Assembly: GCA_028150825.1 (NCBI GenBank)
Contig: JAOGIM010000010.1
Coordinates: forward strand, 1-54,686
Direction: 5' to 3'
Source of the DNA: Paracoccaceae bacterium
Lineage (GTDB): Bacteria > Pseudomonadota > Alphaproteobacteria > Rhodobacterales > Rhodobacteraceae
DNA length: 54,686 nucleotides
A program made the position numbers and the translations under genes. This document shows, in pieces, positions 34,483 through 44,313 of the stretch (position 1 is its first letter; every line of letters starts with the position of its first letter). Below the pieces are notes generated by a model, which searched no databases, was not told the origin of the DNA, and saw only the letters and a program-made list of their open reading frames with translations.

Positions 34483-35244
34483 ATGGCATCTTCCCAATCT
34501 CTAGCGCAGGATAGCTTGAGTGGTCTATTGGTTAAAGGATTGCGAAAAAGTTATCGCAAGCGTGTCGTAATTCGAGATGTTTCAATATCTCTTCAACAGG
34601 GTGAAGTTGTTGCACTTCTAGGACCAAATGGATCTGGAAAAACAACGACATTTTATGCGATTGCTGGGCTAATAAATGCAGATGGTGGTCAAGTATTGTT
34701 AGATAATCAAGATGTTACAAGGCTTCCGATGTACCGTAGAGCGCGGTTGGGCATTGGGTATTTGCCGCAGGAAATGTCAATCTTTCGCGGTTTGTCAGTT
34801 GAGGCGAATATAGCCGCCATTTTGGATATCTCCGAATCTGATTTGCATAAGCGACGTGAAAGACTGGAAAAACTTCTGGCTGAGTTTTCGATTGAGCATT
34901 TGCGCCAAACGCCTGCCTTGGCTTTATCTGGCGGTGAGAGACGTCGGGTCGAAATTGCTCGAAGTCTTGCTGCGAATCCGCGGTTTTTGCTCCTAGACGA
35001 ACCCTTTGCAGGAGTAGACCCAATTGCCGTGGGTGATATTCGGCAATTGGTCTCTGAATTGAAAAAGCGTTCTATTGGGGTTTTAATTACTGACCACAAC
35101 GTTCGTGAAACACTAGACTTAGTTGACCGGGCCTATATTTTACATGATGGAAAAGTTTTGATGTCTGGCACCGCAAAAGAAGTGATTGAGAATGAAAATG
35201 TCAGAAAAGTTTATCTAGGTGATAGTTTTTCTATCCAACCATGA
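34483..35244 (+). CDS. lptB: LPS export ATPase LptB
   Basis: 253 aa, cytoplasmic ABC ATPase. Walker A GPNGSGKTTTFYAIAGL, Q-loop in YLPQEMSIFRGLSVEANI (the PQE...FR.LSVE..I signature is specific for LptB), ABC signature LSGGERRRVEIARSL, Walker B FLLLDEPFAGVDPIAV, and switch His in ITDHNVRETL. It powers LPS extraction with LptFG, which are not in this window. In many alphaproteobacteria rpoN follows lptB; here hpf follows after 219 bp and rpoN is absent, as is usual in Rhodobacterales. Confidence 0.95.
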   Translation: MASSQSLAQDSLSGLLVKGLRKSYRKRVVIRDVSISLQQGEVVALLGPNGSGKTTTFYAIAGLINADGGQVLLDNQDVTRLPMYRRARLGIGYLPQEMSIFRGLSVEANIAAILDISESDLHKRRERLEKLLAEFSIEHLRQTPALALSGGERRRVEIARSLAANPRFLLLDEPFAGVDPIAVGDIRQLVSELKKRSIGVLITDHNVRETLDLVDRAYILHDGKVLMSGTAKEVIENENVRKVYLGDSFSIQP

Positions 35245-35463
35245 TGCATTGTTTTCAAATTTACGGGTTTGCGCCCATTGACAATATTAATGCCTATACG
35301 CTTCAATGAGTTATCAGTGCCGCAATAACAAGCTTAAGACGCACTGTGCTTAAATTAGGTCAGTACGGTTGGACATGCTGTCAATGACGCCGAAATTTGT
35401 CGCAAAGATACTTTTTTAAATACAGTGAGTATTAGGAGCGGCCTCGAACAAAAAGGAGAAATT

Positions 35464-36030
35464 ATGCGGTATCAAATTTCAGGACAGCAAATCAATATTG
35501 GTGAAGCACTGCAAGAACACGTGAAACGTGATTTAGATGATGTATCGGGCAAATACGCAGAGCGCCCGACAGATGCAAACATCATTTTCTCCCGCAGCGC
35601 ACACGAATATGTCTGTGAAATTACGATCCACTTATCCACTGGGTTAAACGCTTCAGCTAAAGCACGCGAAACCGAAATTTATGCGGCCTTTGACAGTTGC
35701 AGTGCCAAATTAGAAAAACAGTTAAGGCGCTATAAACGTAGGTTAAAAGATCATCATAGGCAAAGGGTGCAACCTATTGAGCTTTCTGATGCCTCCTCAT
35801 ACGTCCTTTCGTCTTTAGTCCAGCAAGAAGATACTGATTTCGACACTTTGCAGCCAATTATTGTTGCAGAAACAGAGTCTAAAATTCCCTTTCTTTCTGT
35901 AGGAGAAGCGGTAATGCAAATGGAATTGGCTGGCTCTCATTTCCTTGTATTTCGCAATGAGGGAAAGAAAAATGTTAATGTAGTTTATCTGCGTGACGAT
36001 GGAAATATTGGATGGATTGAACCGCAGTAG
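35464..36030 (+). CDS. hpf: Ribosome hibernation promoting factor, long form
   Basis: 188 aa from ATG 35464, since AAGGAG (35453-35458) is 5 bases before it; the longer frame from 35425 is rejected. The N-terminal HPF/RaiA domain (MRYQISGQQINIGEALQEHV to about 105) binds the 30S subunit; the C-terminal domain (from about 125, PIIVAETESKIPFLSVGEAVMQMELAGSHFLVF) mediates 100S dimer formation in long HPFs. The last part VVYLRDDGNIGWIEP is typical. The gene lies between lptB and ptsN. Confidence 0.93.
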   Translation: MRYQISGQQINIGEALQEHVKRDLDDVSGKYAERPTDANIIFSRSAHEYVCEITIHLSTGLNASAKARETEIYAAFDSCSAKLEKQLRRYKRRLKDHHRQRVQPIELSDASSYVLSSLVQQEDTDFDTLQPIIVAETESKIPFLSVGEAVMQMELAGSHFLVFRNEGKKNVNVVYLRDDGNIGWIEPQ

Positions 36031-36032
36031 GT

Positions 36033-36067
36033 TTTCCTCTAGTAAGGCTGCTCAAACTTAGAGGAAA
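36033..36067 (+). promoter_or_regulatory. Hairpin covering the ptsN ribosome binding site
   Basis: The 9-base arms TTTCCTCTA (36033-36041) and TAGAGGAAA (36059-36067) are perfectly complementary with a 17-base loop. The right arm contains GAGGAA (36061-36066), the likely Shine-Dalgarno of ptsN (ATG 36076). In an hpf-ptsN transcript the stem would hide this site. There is no T-run, so it is not a standard terminator. Confidence 0.55.
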
Positions 36068-36075
36068 TACATTTT

Positions 36076-36540
36076 ATGGAATTGTTGCATCTTCTGAAGC
36101 CAGAGGCAGTGAAAGTTGTTTCTACTGTATCGAGCAAAAAACGTTTGCTTCATGTTGTTGGAGAACTCGCTAATTCTGTTTACGGTCTGGATGTGACTGA
36201 AACCGTAAGCGCGCTGCAAGAACGCGAATCTCTTGGGCCGACCGGAGTGGGGCATGGCGTTGCTTTGCCACATGCGCGCAGCAAAGCTATGGAACATGTC
36301 GTAGGTACCTTCATACTTCTTGAAAAACCAGTTGATTTTGGAGCGGTTGATAATCAACCTGTAGACTTGGTTTTTTCGCTTTTTGCACCAGAAGCTGCTG
36401 GCGTTGACCATCTTAAAGCACTGGCTTTAGTTTCACGTACTCTAAGAGATCCGTCATTTTGTGCCAAGTTGCGCTCAAATAGAGACAGTGCCACGCTGTA
36501 CACTATTTTGACTGCCTCACAGGATACGGCTGTGGCGTAA
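36076..36540 (+). CDS. ptsN: PTS IIA-like nitrogen regulatory protein EIIA-Ntr
   Basis: 154 aa, the usual length. The phosphorylated histidine is His66 in TGVGHGVALPHARS. Other family segments: ALQERESLGPTG and VDLVFSLFAPEAAGVDHLKALALVSRTLRD. In the Ntr phosphorelay it receives phosphate from NPr and controls potassium and nitrogen-related targets; no sugar is transported. The GAGGAA ribosome binding site lies in a predicted hairpin. It is downstream of hpf and followed by a galE remnant on the other strand. Confidence 0.94.
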   Translation: MELLHLLKPEAVKVVSTVSSKKRLLHVVGELANSVYGLDVTETVSALQERESLGPTGVGHGVALPHARSKAMEHVVGTFILLEKPVDFGAVDNQPVDLVFSLFAPEAAGVDHLKALALVSRTLRDPSFCAKLRSNRDSATLYTILTASQDTAVA

Positions 36541-36544
36541 GTAA

Positions 36545-36918
36545 TCACGACTACTTTTGGACTATCTTCATCTAAAATAAGATTATCGTGCTCTCTATAC
36601 GTTGCTCATGTCGACAAAAATAAGAATTTACTACAACGGATTCAATTAATACTTCATTTGCCTTAATGACCCTTCAACATTACTTCGCTAGTATATTCCT
36701 GCAACCTGCATTCTGGTAGGAAGTTGACACAGTGCTGTTGAGCCAGAGCAACATTAACAAGTAGGTCATCCTTATGACAGGGCACAAATTTTACTGTATC
36801 CCGCCATCCAGTGCATAAATTAATTATGGGACCGTCATGTATCCTCTTGCTTTCAAATCTTTAAATGGGTGCGCACCCAGATAATTGGTACCACCGATTA
36901 CTAAAACATATACAAATA
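36545..36918 (-). pseudogene. galE: Remnant of a UDP-glucose 4-epimerase gene (galE), 5' part only
   Basis: Reading minus from about 36918, one frame gives VLVIGGTNYLGAHPFKDLKA, the degraded Rossmann start of GalE (usual VTGGAGYIGSH). After a shift come NLCTGWRDTVKFVP and KDDLL (normally NLSTGW...VKFG...GDL), and further on ATYREHDNLILDEDSP, which matches the GalE segment CATYG-x5-LDE. Stops and frameshifts separate these parts. Only about the first 130 codons remain, ending against ptsN. It is directly downstream of galU on the same strand, so an old galU-galE operon has lost galE. Confidence 0.8.
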
Positions 36919-36933
36919 TGGACCTCTTATCAG

Positions 36934-37827
36934 TCATTGAGCTGCATTTGAGACTGAAACAAGCTCCTGCAGGTAATCCGCCAATTCGTCGCGTAAATCG
37001 TTGCGGGCTAAAGCAAAAGAAATTGTTGCTTGAAGAAATCCTGCTTTTGTTCCGCAGTCAAACCTCTTACCTTCAAATTGAAAGCCATTTACCGCCTGTC
37101 CAAGAGCAATTTCATTGGCAATCGCATCTGTAAGTTGAATCTCTCTTCCAACTCCAATTTTTTGCTTTTCAATATGCGCAAATATACTTGGTGTTAGGAT
37201 GTAACGCCCGATAACTGCGAGGTTGGAGGGTGCATCTCCTTGTGGAGGCTTTTCAACCATACCATTGATGGCCAGTAAATTCTCGTGCTGTTGACCAACC
37301 TCCAATATCCCATAAGAGCTTGTTTTATCCCGTGGTACTTCCATTGCGGCGACCATCGAACCGCCAACTTCATTGTAGGCTTGCACCATTTGTTTTAGGC
37401 AAGATTCTTTTGCAGAAATAACATCATCTGGCAGAATAACGGCAAAGGGTTCATTCCCAATCAGGCGCCTTGCGCACCAAACAGCATGACCCAATCCAAG
37501 AGCTTTGTGCTGGCGAATATAGGCTATGGCACCACTATCCATATTTGTGTTTTTTAGAATTTCTAAAAGTTCTGTTTTACCTTTTTTGAGCAATTCAAAC
37601 TCTAATTGTGGAGCGTGATCAAAGTAATCTTCAAGCGCGCCTTTACCTCTGGATGTAACAAATATAAACTCGGTTATTCCAGCTTCTCGTGCTTCATCAA
37701 TAGCGTATTGGATCAATGGTCGATCAACAAGTGTCATGATTTCTTTTGGAATGGATTTCGTCGCAGGCAAAAAACGCGTCCCTAGCCCGGCAACTGGGAA
37801 GATAGCTTTCGTTACTTTTCTCTGCAT
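36934..37827 (-). CDS. galU: UTP-glucose-1-phosphate uridylyltransferase
   Basis: 297 aa from ATG 37827; the longer frame up to 37923 adds a non-family leader. Nucleotidyltransferase signature FPVAGLGTRFLPATKSIPKE (residues about 9-28), then LVDRPLIQYAIDEAREAG, GLGHAVWCARRLIGNEPFAVILPDD, and MVEKPPQGDAPSNLAVIGRYIL. It makes UDP-glucose for surface polysaccharides and glycolipids. The family's catalytic residues appear intact. It is followed by a galE remnant and preceded by a 160-bp gap and cysQ on the same strand. Confidence 0.94.
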   Translation of the reverse strand: MQRKVTKAIFPVAGLGTRFLPATKSIPKEIMTLVDRPLIQYAIDEAREAGITEFIFVTSRGKGALEDYFDHAPQLEFELLKKGKTELLEILKNTNMDSGAIAYIRQHKALGLGHAVWCARRLIGNEPFAVILPDDVISAKESCLKQMVQAYNEVGGSMVAAMEVPRDKTSSYGILEVGQQHENLLAINGMVEKPPQGDAPSNLAVIGRYILTPSIFAHIEKQKIGVGREIQLTDAIANEIALGQAVNGFQFEGKRFDCGTKAGFLQATISFALARNDLRDELADYLQELVSVSNAAQ

Positions 37828-37987
37828 CACTTCACTCTTTATTTGTAACTTATAACAATTTATCACATGGAAGCGAGAAAAAGTCCCGCTGAGGCTAGTT
37901 TTGGGAACAATTTTGGCATTCAAAAATAATCTAAATCAAAACGGTGTATTACTTTCCTCTTTTCGATACATGGTTATGCAAAAATTA

Positions 37988-38809
37988 TTAATTTTTATTG
38001 ACCACTACTAGCTTAACGCCATCAGCCGAAGCAATGAAAAATGGATTTTTGTAACCGATTTTTCCATATGTAAGCGTTTCGTGGGTTTCAAAATTGACTA
38101 CTTTTCCTCCTGCTGCGCGCAAGACCGCATCTCCTGCAGCGGTATCCCATTCCATCGTTCGCCCTAATCTGGGATAAAAATCTGCTTCCCCGGCTGCCAA
38201 AAGACAAAATTTCAGAGATGAACCTGCGCTTTTTCTATCTTTTATTCTATAATTGGAGATATAATCATCAGTTTCTTGATCTCGATGCGATTTTGACGCT
38301 ACCACGATCAAAGAATTGTTATCAGGTTTTGCCAAATGGAGCCGCCTTTGTTCTCCGAACTTAGTTTGGCTGAAGGGTGCGAGCTCCTCGACGGCAGTCT
38401 CAACTGTTAAAGTATAAAATAAACGGTTTATTGCCGGGGCGTAAACGATCCCTAATGTTGGGATACCATTTTCAACGAGTGCGATATTGACGGTAAACTC
38501 GTCTCTTCGGTTGATAAACTCTTTCGTACCATCCAATGGATCAACGATGAGGAAGGTCGAATGGGCCTTTGCATGGGATGTCGCTTGCTCTTCAGTCACG
38601 AGCGCAATCTTGGGGAAGTGTTTTTTGAGTCCTGCCGAAATCAAGGCGTCGGCCGCTTCGTCCGCTACAGTCACTGGGCTTGCATCATTCTTTTTGCGGA
38701 CGTCAAAATCACCAGAATTAAAGATTTCCATAATTTTGTCGCCTGCTTGAAGGGCTAGAATGCGCATAATTTCTATTAGATGATTTTTTACCACGGCTGG
38801 CCCTATCAT
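37988..38809 (-). CDS. cysQ: 3'(2'),5'-bisphosphate nucleotidase
   Basis: 273 aa, inositol-monophosphatase superfamily. Metal-binding motifs: EEQ in VTEEQATSHA, DPLDGTKEFINRRDEFTVNIAL (the DPxDGT motif typical of CysQ), and EWDTAAGDAVLRAAGG (the late WDxAAG motif). CysQ removes the 3' phosphate from PAP formed in sulfate assimilation. The KEFI extension favours CysQ over true inositol monophosphatase, though the inositol island nearby makes one consider that. Single gene upstream of galU. Confidence 0.9.
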   Translation of the reverse strand: MIGPAVVKNHLIEIMRILALQAGDKIMEIFNSGDFDVRKKNDASPVTVADEAADALISAGLKKHFPKIALVTEEQATSHAKAHSTFLIVDPLDGTKEFINRRDEFTVNIALVENGIPTLGIVYAPAINRLFYTLTVETAVEELAPFSQTKFGEQRRLHLAKPDNNSLIVVASKSHRDQETDDYISNYRIKDRKSAGSSLKFCLLAAGEADFYPRLGRTMEWDTAAGDAVLRAAGGKVVNFETHETLTYGKIGYKNPFFIASADGVKLVVVNKN

Positions 38810-39865
38810 TTCAAATTAGACTCACTATATTTGGAAAATTATGAGTGTAAATATCGATCAGGCTACAATACCAGTCAGCCCTCAAGAGGATTTACGTAGT
38901 ACAAATACGTAGCTGGTAAAAGGCAGTGAAATATTTTGATAAAAGAATAAAAGGTCCAGTTGGCAGGCATCTAGCCTGCTAGGTTTGATGTATAATGCGA
39001 TCGTAAAAGATGATCGAAAATATCACCTTATGCCTATTATCCCGCCTTTTTTGGTAAAGTTGCAGTAAGATGTATTTACGATGGCGTTCTTTATGAAATT
39101 CCAATTTTTAAATATTAGCAGGTCTAGATTAACGAGTGATTGGGTTTTTTAAATAATAAGTGATATTTTATATTTAAGATGCATACGGGTCAGGACGCAT
39201 AAGAAATCGTTGGGGGTGGTGTTTGGTGCTGAGGATCCAACCTCAGAGGTGATGAGAGATACGCCAAAGAACACCGTGATTTAAATTGCCACTATCTGGT
39301 TGAGTTCCCTGTGCATCGAAAAGTTTTTTATGTTTGCGCTTCTGCTTATTTATTAAATCCGTTTTACACCATTTGAAATTTCTGATCCCGTAAGAAATAA
39401 GAAATCTTATCCCGTAAGAAAATTGTGCATATTTTAAGTGGTATGCCTATCTAGGTTTGCAATTGAATTAGTTTTTTATGCGATTAAACTTTGTGCTCTA
39501 GCTGTAATTAGGAATTTCAGATGTTCTAGTTTTCCAGCGTGCAAATATGACTGCTGCTGGTAAAATGGCTGTTTCCGATACCCTGCCACTGCTATGTTAA
39601 CAATGTTTGATTGGATTCCATTATTTTAATGCATAGATCAGACCCAAGATTTTTGTTATAAATTACGATCCACGCAAGAGTGATTGGTATCACGCGCTTT
39701 AATTAGTAATTTCCTTCTTGACGATTGGCCTCGTGTGTCAATATTGTTCCCGGCAGCGCGCTTGATTCATTTGGATTGCTATGGATTAGAATACTTTAAA
39801 ATTTTTAAATAAGCTCATATAAGTCAAATTTTTGTGCTATTCTTTTAATTTTAACTAACCGAACG
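38810..39865. other. About 1 kb upstream of dnaK with no recognised gene
   Basis: AT-rich, with frequent stops in all frames and no ORF with family features. Small structures: a hairpin GCAGGC-ATCTA-GCCTGC (38963-38979) without a T-run, and a 12-base direct repeat TCCCGTAAGAAA at 39386-39397 and 39410-39421 (period 24). Given the nearby galE remnant, it may be an advanced gene graveyard, but nothing can be named. Confidence 0.4.
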
Positions 39866-39894
39866 CTTGCAGCCTGCAAAGTGGCTGCCTATAT
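39866..39894 (+). promoter_or_regulatory. RpoH (sigma-32) heat-shock promoter of dnaK
   Basis: CTTGCA (39866-39871) and CCTATAT (39888-39894) are separated by 16 bases. This fits the known alphaproteobacterial RpoH consensus (CTTG, then about 17 bases, then CYTAT-type -10). Transcription would start near 39901, giving a leader of roughly 100 bases before dnaK. Confidence 0.75.
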
Positions 39895-39904
39895 AAGCTC
39901 GGCG

Positions 39905-39978
39905 GAACGACACATCGTTCAATAACCAGCTGACGTTGCGAGGCAAATGCCTTAATGGGTTCGCCTTGCTTGTTATTG
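39905..39978 (+). promoter_or_regulatory. Structured dnaK 5' leader
   Basis: Starting at the probable transcript 5' end, GAACGA-CACA-TCGTTC (39905-39920) forms a 6-bp tetraloop hairpin. A second long-range pair, CAATAAC (39920-39926) with GTTATTG (39972-39978), encloses a small AGGCA-AAT-TGCCT-like hairpin. The ribosome binding site (GAGGGA, about 39990) is just outside. A stability or temperature role is possible. Confidence 0.4.
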
Positions 39979-40003
39979 CCTAAAATTAAGAGGGATCAGT
40001 AAA

Positions 40004-41908
40004 ATGGCCAAAGTTATTGGTATAGACCTTGGAACGACAAATAGCTGCATTGCGATCATGGATGGATCGCAACCGCGCGTAATTGAAAATGCCGAGGGGG
40101 CTCGTACAACGCCATCAATTGTTGGCTTTGCAGATGATGAGCGTCTTGTTGGTCAACCTGCCAAACGCCAGGCAGTCACCAATCCAGAAAACACGATTTT
40201 TGGTGTTAAGAGGTTGGTTGGACGCCGCAATGATGACGCGGATCTTGCAAAAGATAAAAAGAACCTTCCGTTTTCTATTACAGATGGTGGGAATGGCGAT
40301 GCTTGGGTTCAAGCACGTGGTGAAACTTACAGTCCGAGTCAAATCTCAGCATTTATTTTGCAAAAGATGAAAGAAACAGCCGAAAGTTATTTGGGCGAAG
40401 ATGTTACTCAGGCGGTGATTACTGTACCTGCATATTTTAATGATGCTCAGCGGCAGGCTACTAAGGATGCTGGTAAAATTGCCGGTCTTGAGGTGCTGCG
40501 TATCATCAACGAGCCAACGGCGGCTGCTTTGGCGTATGGTCTGGACAAAAAAGAGACAAAAACAATCGCAGTATATGACTTGGGAGGTGGGACGTTTGAC
40601 GTCACCATTCTTGAGATTGATGATGGCCTCTTTGAAGTGAAATCCACAAACGGTGATACTTTTCTTGGTGGTGAAGATTTTGACATGCGCATTGTTAACT
40701 ATCTTGCGGATGAGTTCAAAAAAGAAAATGGGGTTGACCTTACAAAAGACAAAATGGCTTTACAGCGCCTAAAAGAGGCTGCTGAAAAGGCAAAAATTGA
40801 ATTGTCATCAACTAGCCAAACAGAAATTAACCAACCGTTCATTTCCATGGACGGGTCGACTGGACAGCCTCTTCACCTCGTGATGAAGCTTACAAGAGCG
40901 AAACTTGAAAGTTTGGTTGGTGATTTGATCAAGGCATCTTTGAAGCCATGTAAAGCGGCGATGAAAGATGCAGGCCTTGGTGCAGATGATATCGACGAGA
41001 TTGTACTTGTTGGTGGTATGACGCGGATGCCAAGGGTTATGGAAGAAGTTACCAAGTTTTTTGGTAAAGAGCCCCATAAGGGTGTGAATCCGGACGAAGT
41101 TGTTGCAATGGGTGCGGCTATCCAAGCCGGTGTTCTACAAGGCGATGTAAAAGATGTTGTGTTGCTCGATGTGACGCCACTGTCTCTTGGTATCGAAACT
41201 CTTGGTGGGGTATTCACGCGTTTGATCGATCGAAATACAACAATCCCAACCAAGAAATCTCAGGTGTTTTCGACTGCCGAAGACAATCAAAGCGCGGTGA
41301 CTATTCGGGTATTTCAAGGCGAACGAGAAATCGCTGCTGATAATAAAATTCTAGGTCAATTTAACCTTGAAGATATTCCCCCTTCGCCACGTGGCTTGCC
41401 TCAGATCGAAGTTACATTTGATATTGATGCGAACGGTATTGTCTCGGTTTCTGCGAAAGATAAAGGCACAGGAAAAGAACAAAATATTACAATCCAAGCC
41501 TCCGGTGGACTGTCTGATAGTGATATTGAAGACATGGTTCGTGAAGCCGAAGAAAATGCTGATTCTGATAAAGAGCGTCGTGACCTTATCGAAGCGAGAA
41601 ACCAAGCCGAGAGCTTGATTCATTCAACTGAAAAATCGATGGAAGAACATGCTGACAAAGTTGATCCGACAACGCTTGAGGCGATAGAACTTTCTATTGT
41701 CGCTTTGAAAGACGAGCTGGAAACTGGTGATGCTGGTAAGATAAAATCTGGTATTCAGAATGTAACCGAGGCGGCGATGAAACTTGGTGAGGCGATTTAT
41801 AAGTCGTCTCAGGAAGAAGAGGGCGTAGCGCCAGCAGACGCAGACGGTATGGATGAAGATATTTTAGATGCCGATTTTGAAGATCTTGACGACACTAAAC
41901 GGTCTTAA
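40004..41908 (+). CDS. dnaK: Hsp70 chaperone DnaK
   Basis: 634 aa, the usual size. ATPase domain: [12 protein letters not shown] (phosphate 1), [47 protein letters not shown] (phosphate 2) and [10 protein letters not shown] (adenosine loop). The linker [14 protein letters not shown] leads to the substrate-binding domain, and the helical lid ends in an acidic tail ([14 protein letters not shown]). It refolds proteins with DnaJ and GrpE; grpE is not here. RpoH promoter and leader lie upstream; dnaJ follows after 73 bp, with a small hairpin (CCGGCC/GGCCGG, 41932-41954) in between. Confidence 0.98.
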   Translation: MAKVIGIDLGTTNSCIAIMDGSQPRVIENAEGARTTPSIVGFADDERLVGQPAKRQAVTNPENTIFGVKRLVGRRNDDADLAKDKKNLPFSITDGGNGDAWVQARGETYSPSQISAFILQKMKETAESYLGEDVTQAVITVPAYFNDAQRQATKDAGKIAGLEVLRIINEPTAAALAYGLDKKETKTIAVYDLGGGTFDVTILEIDDGLFEVKSTNGDTFLGGEDFDMRIVNYLADEFKKENGVDLTKDKMALQRLKEAAEKAKIELSSTSQTEINQPFISMDGSTGQPLHLVMKLTRAKLESLVGDLIKASLKPCKAAMKDAGLGADDIDEIVLVGGMTRMPRVMEEVTKFFGKEPHKGVNPDEVVAMGAAIQAGVLQGDVKDVVLLDVTPLSLGIETLGGVFTRLIDRNTTIPTKKSQVFSTAEDNQSAVTIRVFQGEREIAADNKILGQFNLEDIPPSPRGLPQIEVTFDIDANGIVSVSAKDKGTGKEQNITIQASGGLSDSDIEDMVREAEENADSDKERRDLIEARNQAESLIHSTEKSMEEHADKVDPTTLEAIELSIVALKDELETGDAGKIKSGIQNVTEAAMKLGEAIYKSSQEEEGVAPADADGMDEDILDADFEDLDDTKRS

Positions 41909-41981
41909 GCATTTCAAATAGAACCAAAAGGCCGGCCCAAACTTATTAGGCCGGTTTCTGCATTTAAAAAGGAAAAGATCA

Positions 41982-43121
41982 ATGTCGAAACGTGACTACT
42001 ACGAGTTGCTCGGCCTCGCAAAGGGTGCCTCGGCTGATCAGATTAAGAAAGCATATCGGACTAAGGCCAAAGAATTGCATCCAGACCGAAATGCCGACAA
42101 GCCTGAAGCAGAGGCACAATTCAAAGAAATTAACGAAGCTTATGACGTTCTAAAAGATGTTGATAAAAAAGCTGCTTACGACAGATACGGTCATGCAGCC
42201 TTTGAAGGTGGCACGGGAGGCGGCGGTCGCGCAGGTGGTCAAGGAGACTTTACCAGTGCCTTTTCAGACGTCTTTGACGATCTGTTTGGTGATTTTATGG
42301 GCGGTGGCCGCGGTGGTGGTGGGCGTAGCCGGGCCTCGCGCGGGTCTGATCTTCGCTACAATATGGGCGTAACGCTTGAAGAAGCCTATTCTGGACTGCA
42401 AAAATCAATCAATGTCCCAACGTCTGTACAATGTGGTTCTTGTCGTGGATCGGGGGCAGAAGGCGGTTCAGAACCTGTCACATGCCCAACCTGTTCTGGC
42501 ATGGGTAAAGTGCGAGCGACGCAGGGATTTTTTACAGTTGAACGCACTTGTCCAACCTGTTCTGGAATGGGTCAGACGATTAAAAACCCTTGCCGTGAAT
42601 GTAGTGGTGTGGGGCGTGTTGAAAAAGAAAGATCTCTCAGTGTAAACGTTCCAGCAGGGGTTGAAACCGGAACTCGGATTAGGCTTTCTGGTGAAGGAGA
42701 GGCTGGACTGCGCGGAGGACCTTCGGGTGATCTTTATATTTTTATAGAAGTATCCTCGCATAAGATTTTCCAACGTGAGGGAACAAATCTTTATTGCCGC
42801 TTGCCGGTGTCCATGGCCTCTGCAGCGCTCGGCGGCGATATCGAAGTTCCCACAATCGATGGTGGTCGCAGTCGTGTAAAAATTCCACAGGGTAGTCAGT
42901 CTGGACGTCAAATGCGGTTACGTTCCAAAGGAATGCCGGCAATAAAGTCATCTCAGATAGGTGATATGTTTATTGAGCTTGCTGTAGAGACGCCTGTCAA
43001 TCTAACCAGTCGTCAAAAAGAGATTTTGCGAGAGTTTGAAAAACTCTCTGAGGATAATAATCCTGAAAGCAAAAGTTTTTTTTCAAGTGTTAAATCATTT
43101 TGGGATACCATGAAAGGTTAA
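41982..43121 (+). CDS. dnaJ: Hsp40 co-chaperone DnaJ
   Basis: 379 aa, type I DnaJ. J domain (1-70) with the catalytic HPD at 33-35 in [11 protein letters not shown]; a Gly/Phe-rich linker ([12 protein letters not shown] onward); zinc finger with four C-x2-C-x-G-x-G repeats ([16 protein letters not shown] twice, CRECSGVG); then the C-terminal peptide-binding domains. It delivers clients to DnaK and stimulates its ATPase. AAGGAA upstream of the ATG is a good ribosome binding site. Cotranscribed with dnaK from the heat-shock promoter. Confidence 0.97.
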   Translation: MSKRDYYELLGLAKGASADQIKKAYRTKAKELHPDRNADKPEAEAQFKEINEAYDVLKDVDKKAAYDRYGHAAFEGGTGGGGRAGGQGDFTSAFSDVFDDLFGDFMGGGRGGGGRSRASRGSDLRYNMGVTLEEAYSGLQKSINVPTSVQCGSCRGSGAEGGSEPVTCPTCSGMGKVRATQGFFTVERTCPTCSGMGQTIKNPCRECSGVGRVEKERSLSVNVPAGVETGTRIRLSGEGEAGLRGGPSGDLYIFIEVSSHKIFQREGTNLYCRLPVSMASAALGGDIEVPTIDGGRSRVKIPQGSQSGRQMRLRSKGMPAIKSSQIGDMFIELAVETPVNLTSRQKEILREFEKLSEDNNPESKSFFSSVKSFWDTMKG

Positions 43122-44313
43122 TCGAACCTGTTTTAACGGTTAGTAACATCCAGAATTTAACATACATTTAACGTTCATGAGCCATAAAATGGCCGATGAA
43201 CAAACACCATATAGATAGTGAAACTTGGCCCAGCCTTTTTACAGAGCAAACGACTTTGCTTGGTAATCAAGAAAAATGAATCTCTGGAGAATATACTGTT
43301 AGGGGCCAAAGGACTTGATGTCGTGGTACTTTAGGAAATCGACATTATAGAAGCGCCTGCGCATTGCTTCGCTTGGACGAAAATGATTTGAAATCCCATT
43401 CTTTACAGTCAGAAAAGCTTGCTTGAATTTTGTCAAAAGATAATTGCCGTTAGGAAAATTTAGAATTTAGGACCCTCTATTTGGGTCGCAAAAATAATTT
43501 GATAGCGTATGAATTTTAGGAGAGTGGGACAATTGATTGTGTACTGGTTTATCCGCGCAAAATCGTAATGCGCATTCTGACTGAATGGATATGCACTGTG
43601 CTGGCGCACAATCAATTAACTGGCGGTTCAACGGTTCTCCCTAGGACATCAACCATGACCGATCAGATTTGTTTCTGCCGCACAAGTACTTTGCCTGACA
43701 GCGTACGATCATTCGATCATTCGATCATCCGAAAGTCAATGGAAATCAGTTTTGGCAATAAGGCTTCTTATTAGCCTCTTTATCTCTGTAAAATGCAACA
43801 ATATTTTTCCTGCACGATGCGGTGAACATTTTGTTGACTTATACTAAGGTTGAATATTTCCATTCCGCTATTAACGCTTTTGTTTAATGCTTCAAAGTAT
43901 TTTCTTGCAAAATGTTATCTTTGCAAAGCTTCATCATACGTACCAGTTTTACATGAATTGTGGTGGTGCCCGTTGATCAGGGTTTTGTATCGCTGTCTAT
44001 GCCAAATAATCCATATTCATTGGGTATACAGGGGAGAGGAGAAAAATTATGAATTTCATGCGACGTGGGTGGGGCAAGAGTGTTCAGCATCGTGCTCAAT
44101 AGAAATATTTCGCCCACCATCTGGTCCTCTGGACTTGGCCAAGACATAAAATTTAGTATTTTGTCCCCAAAATAATTTTCAGTATTGTCCTAGTAGTCAA
44201 AGATGGTACTTGCTAGGCAAACATATGAGGATTTTTTGGCAAATCCACATTGTTTAATTCAGATAAAATTATATTTTATTATAAAAATGCTGTCGAACCC
44301 TGGTAGGCCTAGT
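43122..44313. other. About 1.2 kb without a recognised gene
   Basis: Two ORFs of 68 and 99 codons (43568-43774 and 43850-44149, plus) have no family features, odd composition and no ribosome binding site, so I do not call them genes. A fragment reading SLENILLGAKGLDVVVL (about 43280-43330, plus) looks like protein but is followed at once by a stop. An 8-base unit CGATCATT is repeated three times in tandem (43706-43729, last copy one mismatch). Probably decayed sequence. Confidence 0.4.

Noticed and set aside
37988-38809. Inositol monophosphatase linked to the inositol island
   Set aside because: The DPLDGTKEFI motif and overall length fit CysQ better, and the gene sits far from the island next to galU.
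38963-38979. Terminator after cysQ region
   Set aside because: A 6-bp stem without T-run, not downstream of any gene on the fitting strand.
41932-41954. Terminator between dnaK and dnaJ
   Set aside because: The stem is only 6 bp with an 11-base loop and a short T stretch; dnaK and dnaJ are expected to be cotranscribed, so I list it only as a small hairpin.
43706-43729. Possible CRISPR or iteron array
   Set aside because: Units are 8 bases, directly abutting, only three copies, without spacers.
43850-44149. 99-codon ORF on the plus strand after dnaJ
   Set aside because: Cys- and Trp-rich composition unlike the other genes, no ribosome binding site, and no motif; likely a chance frame in decayed DNA.
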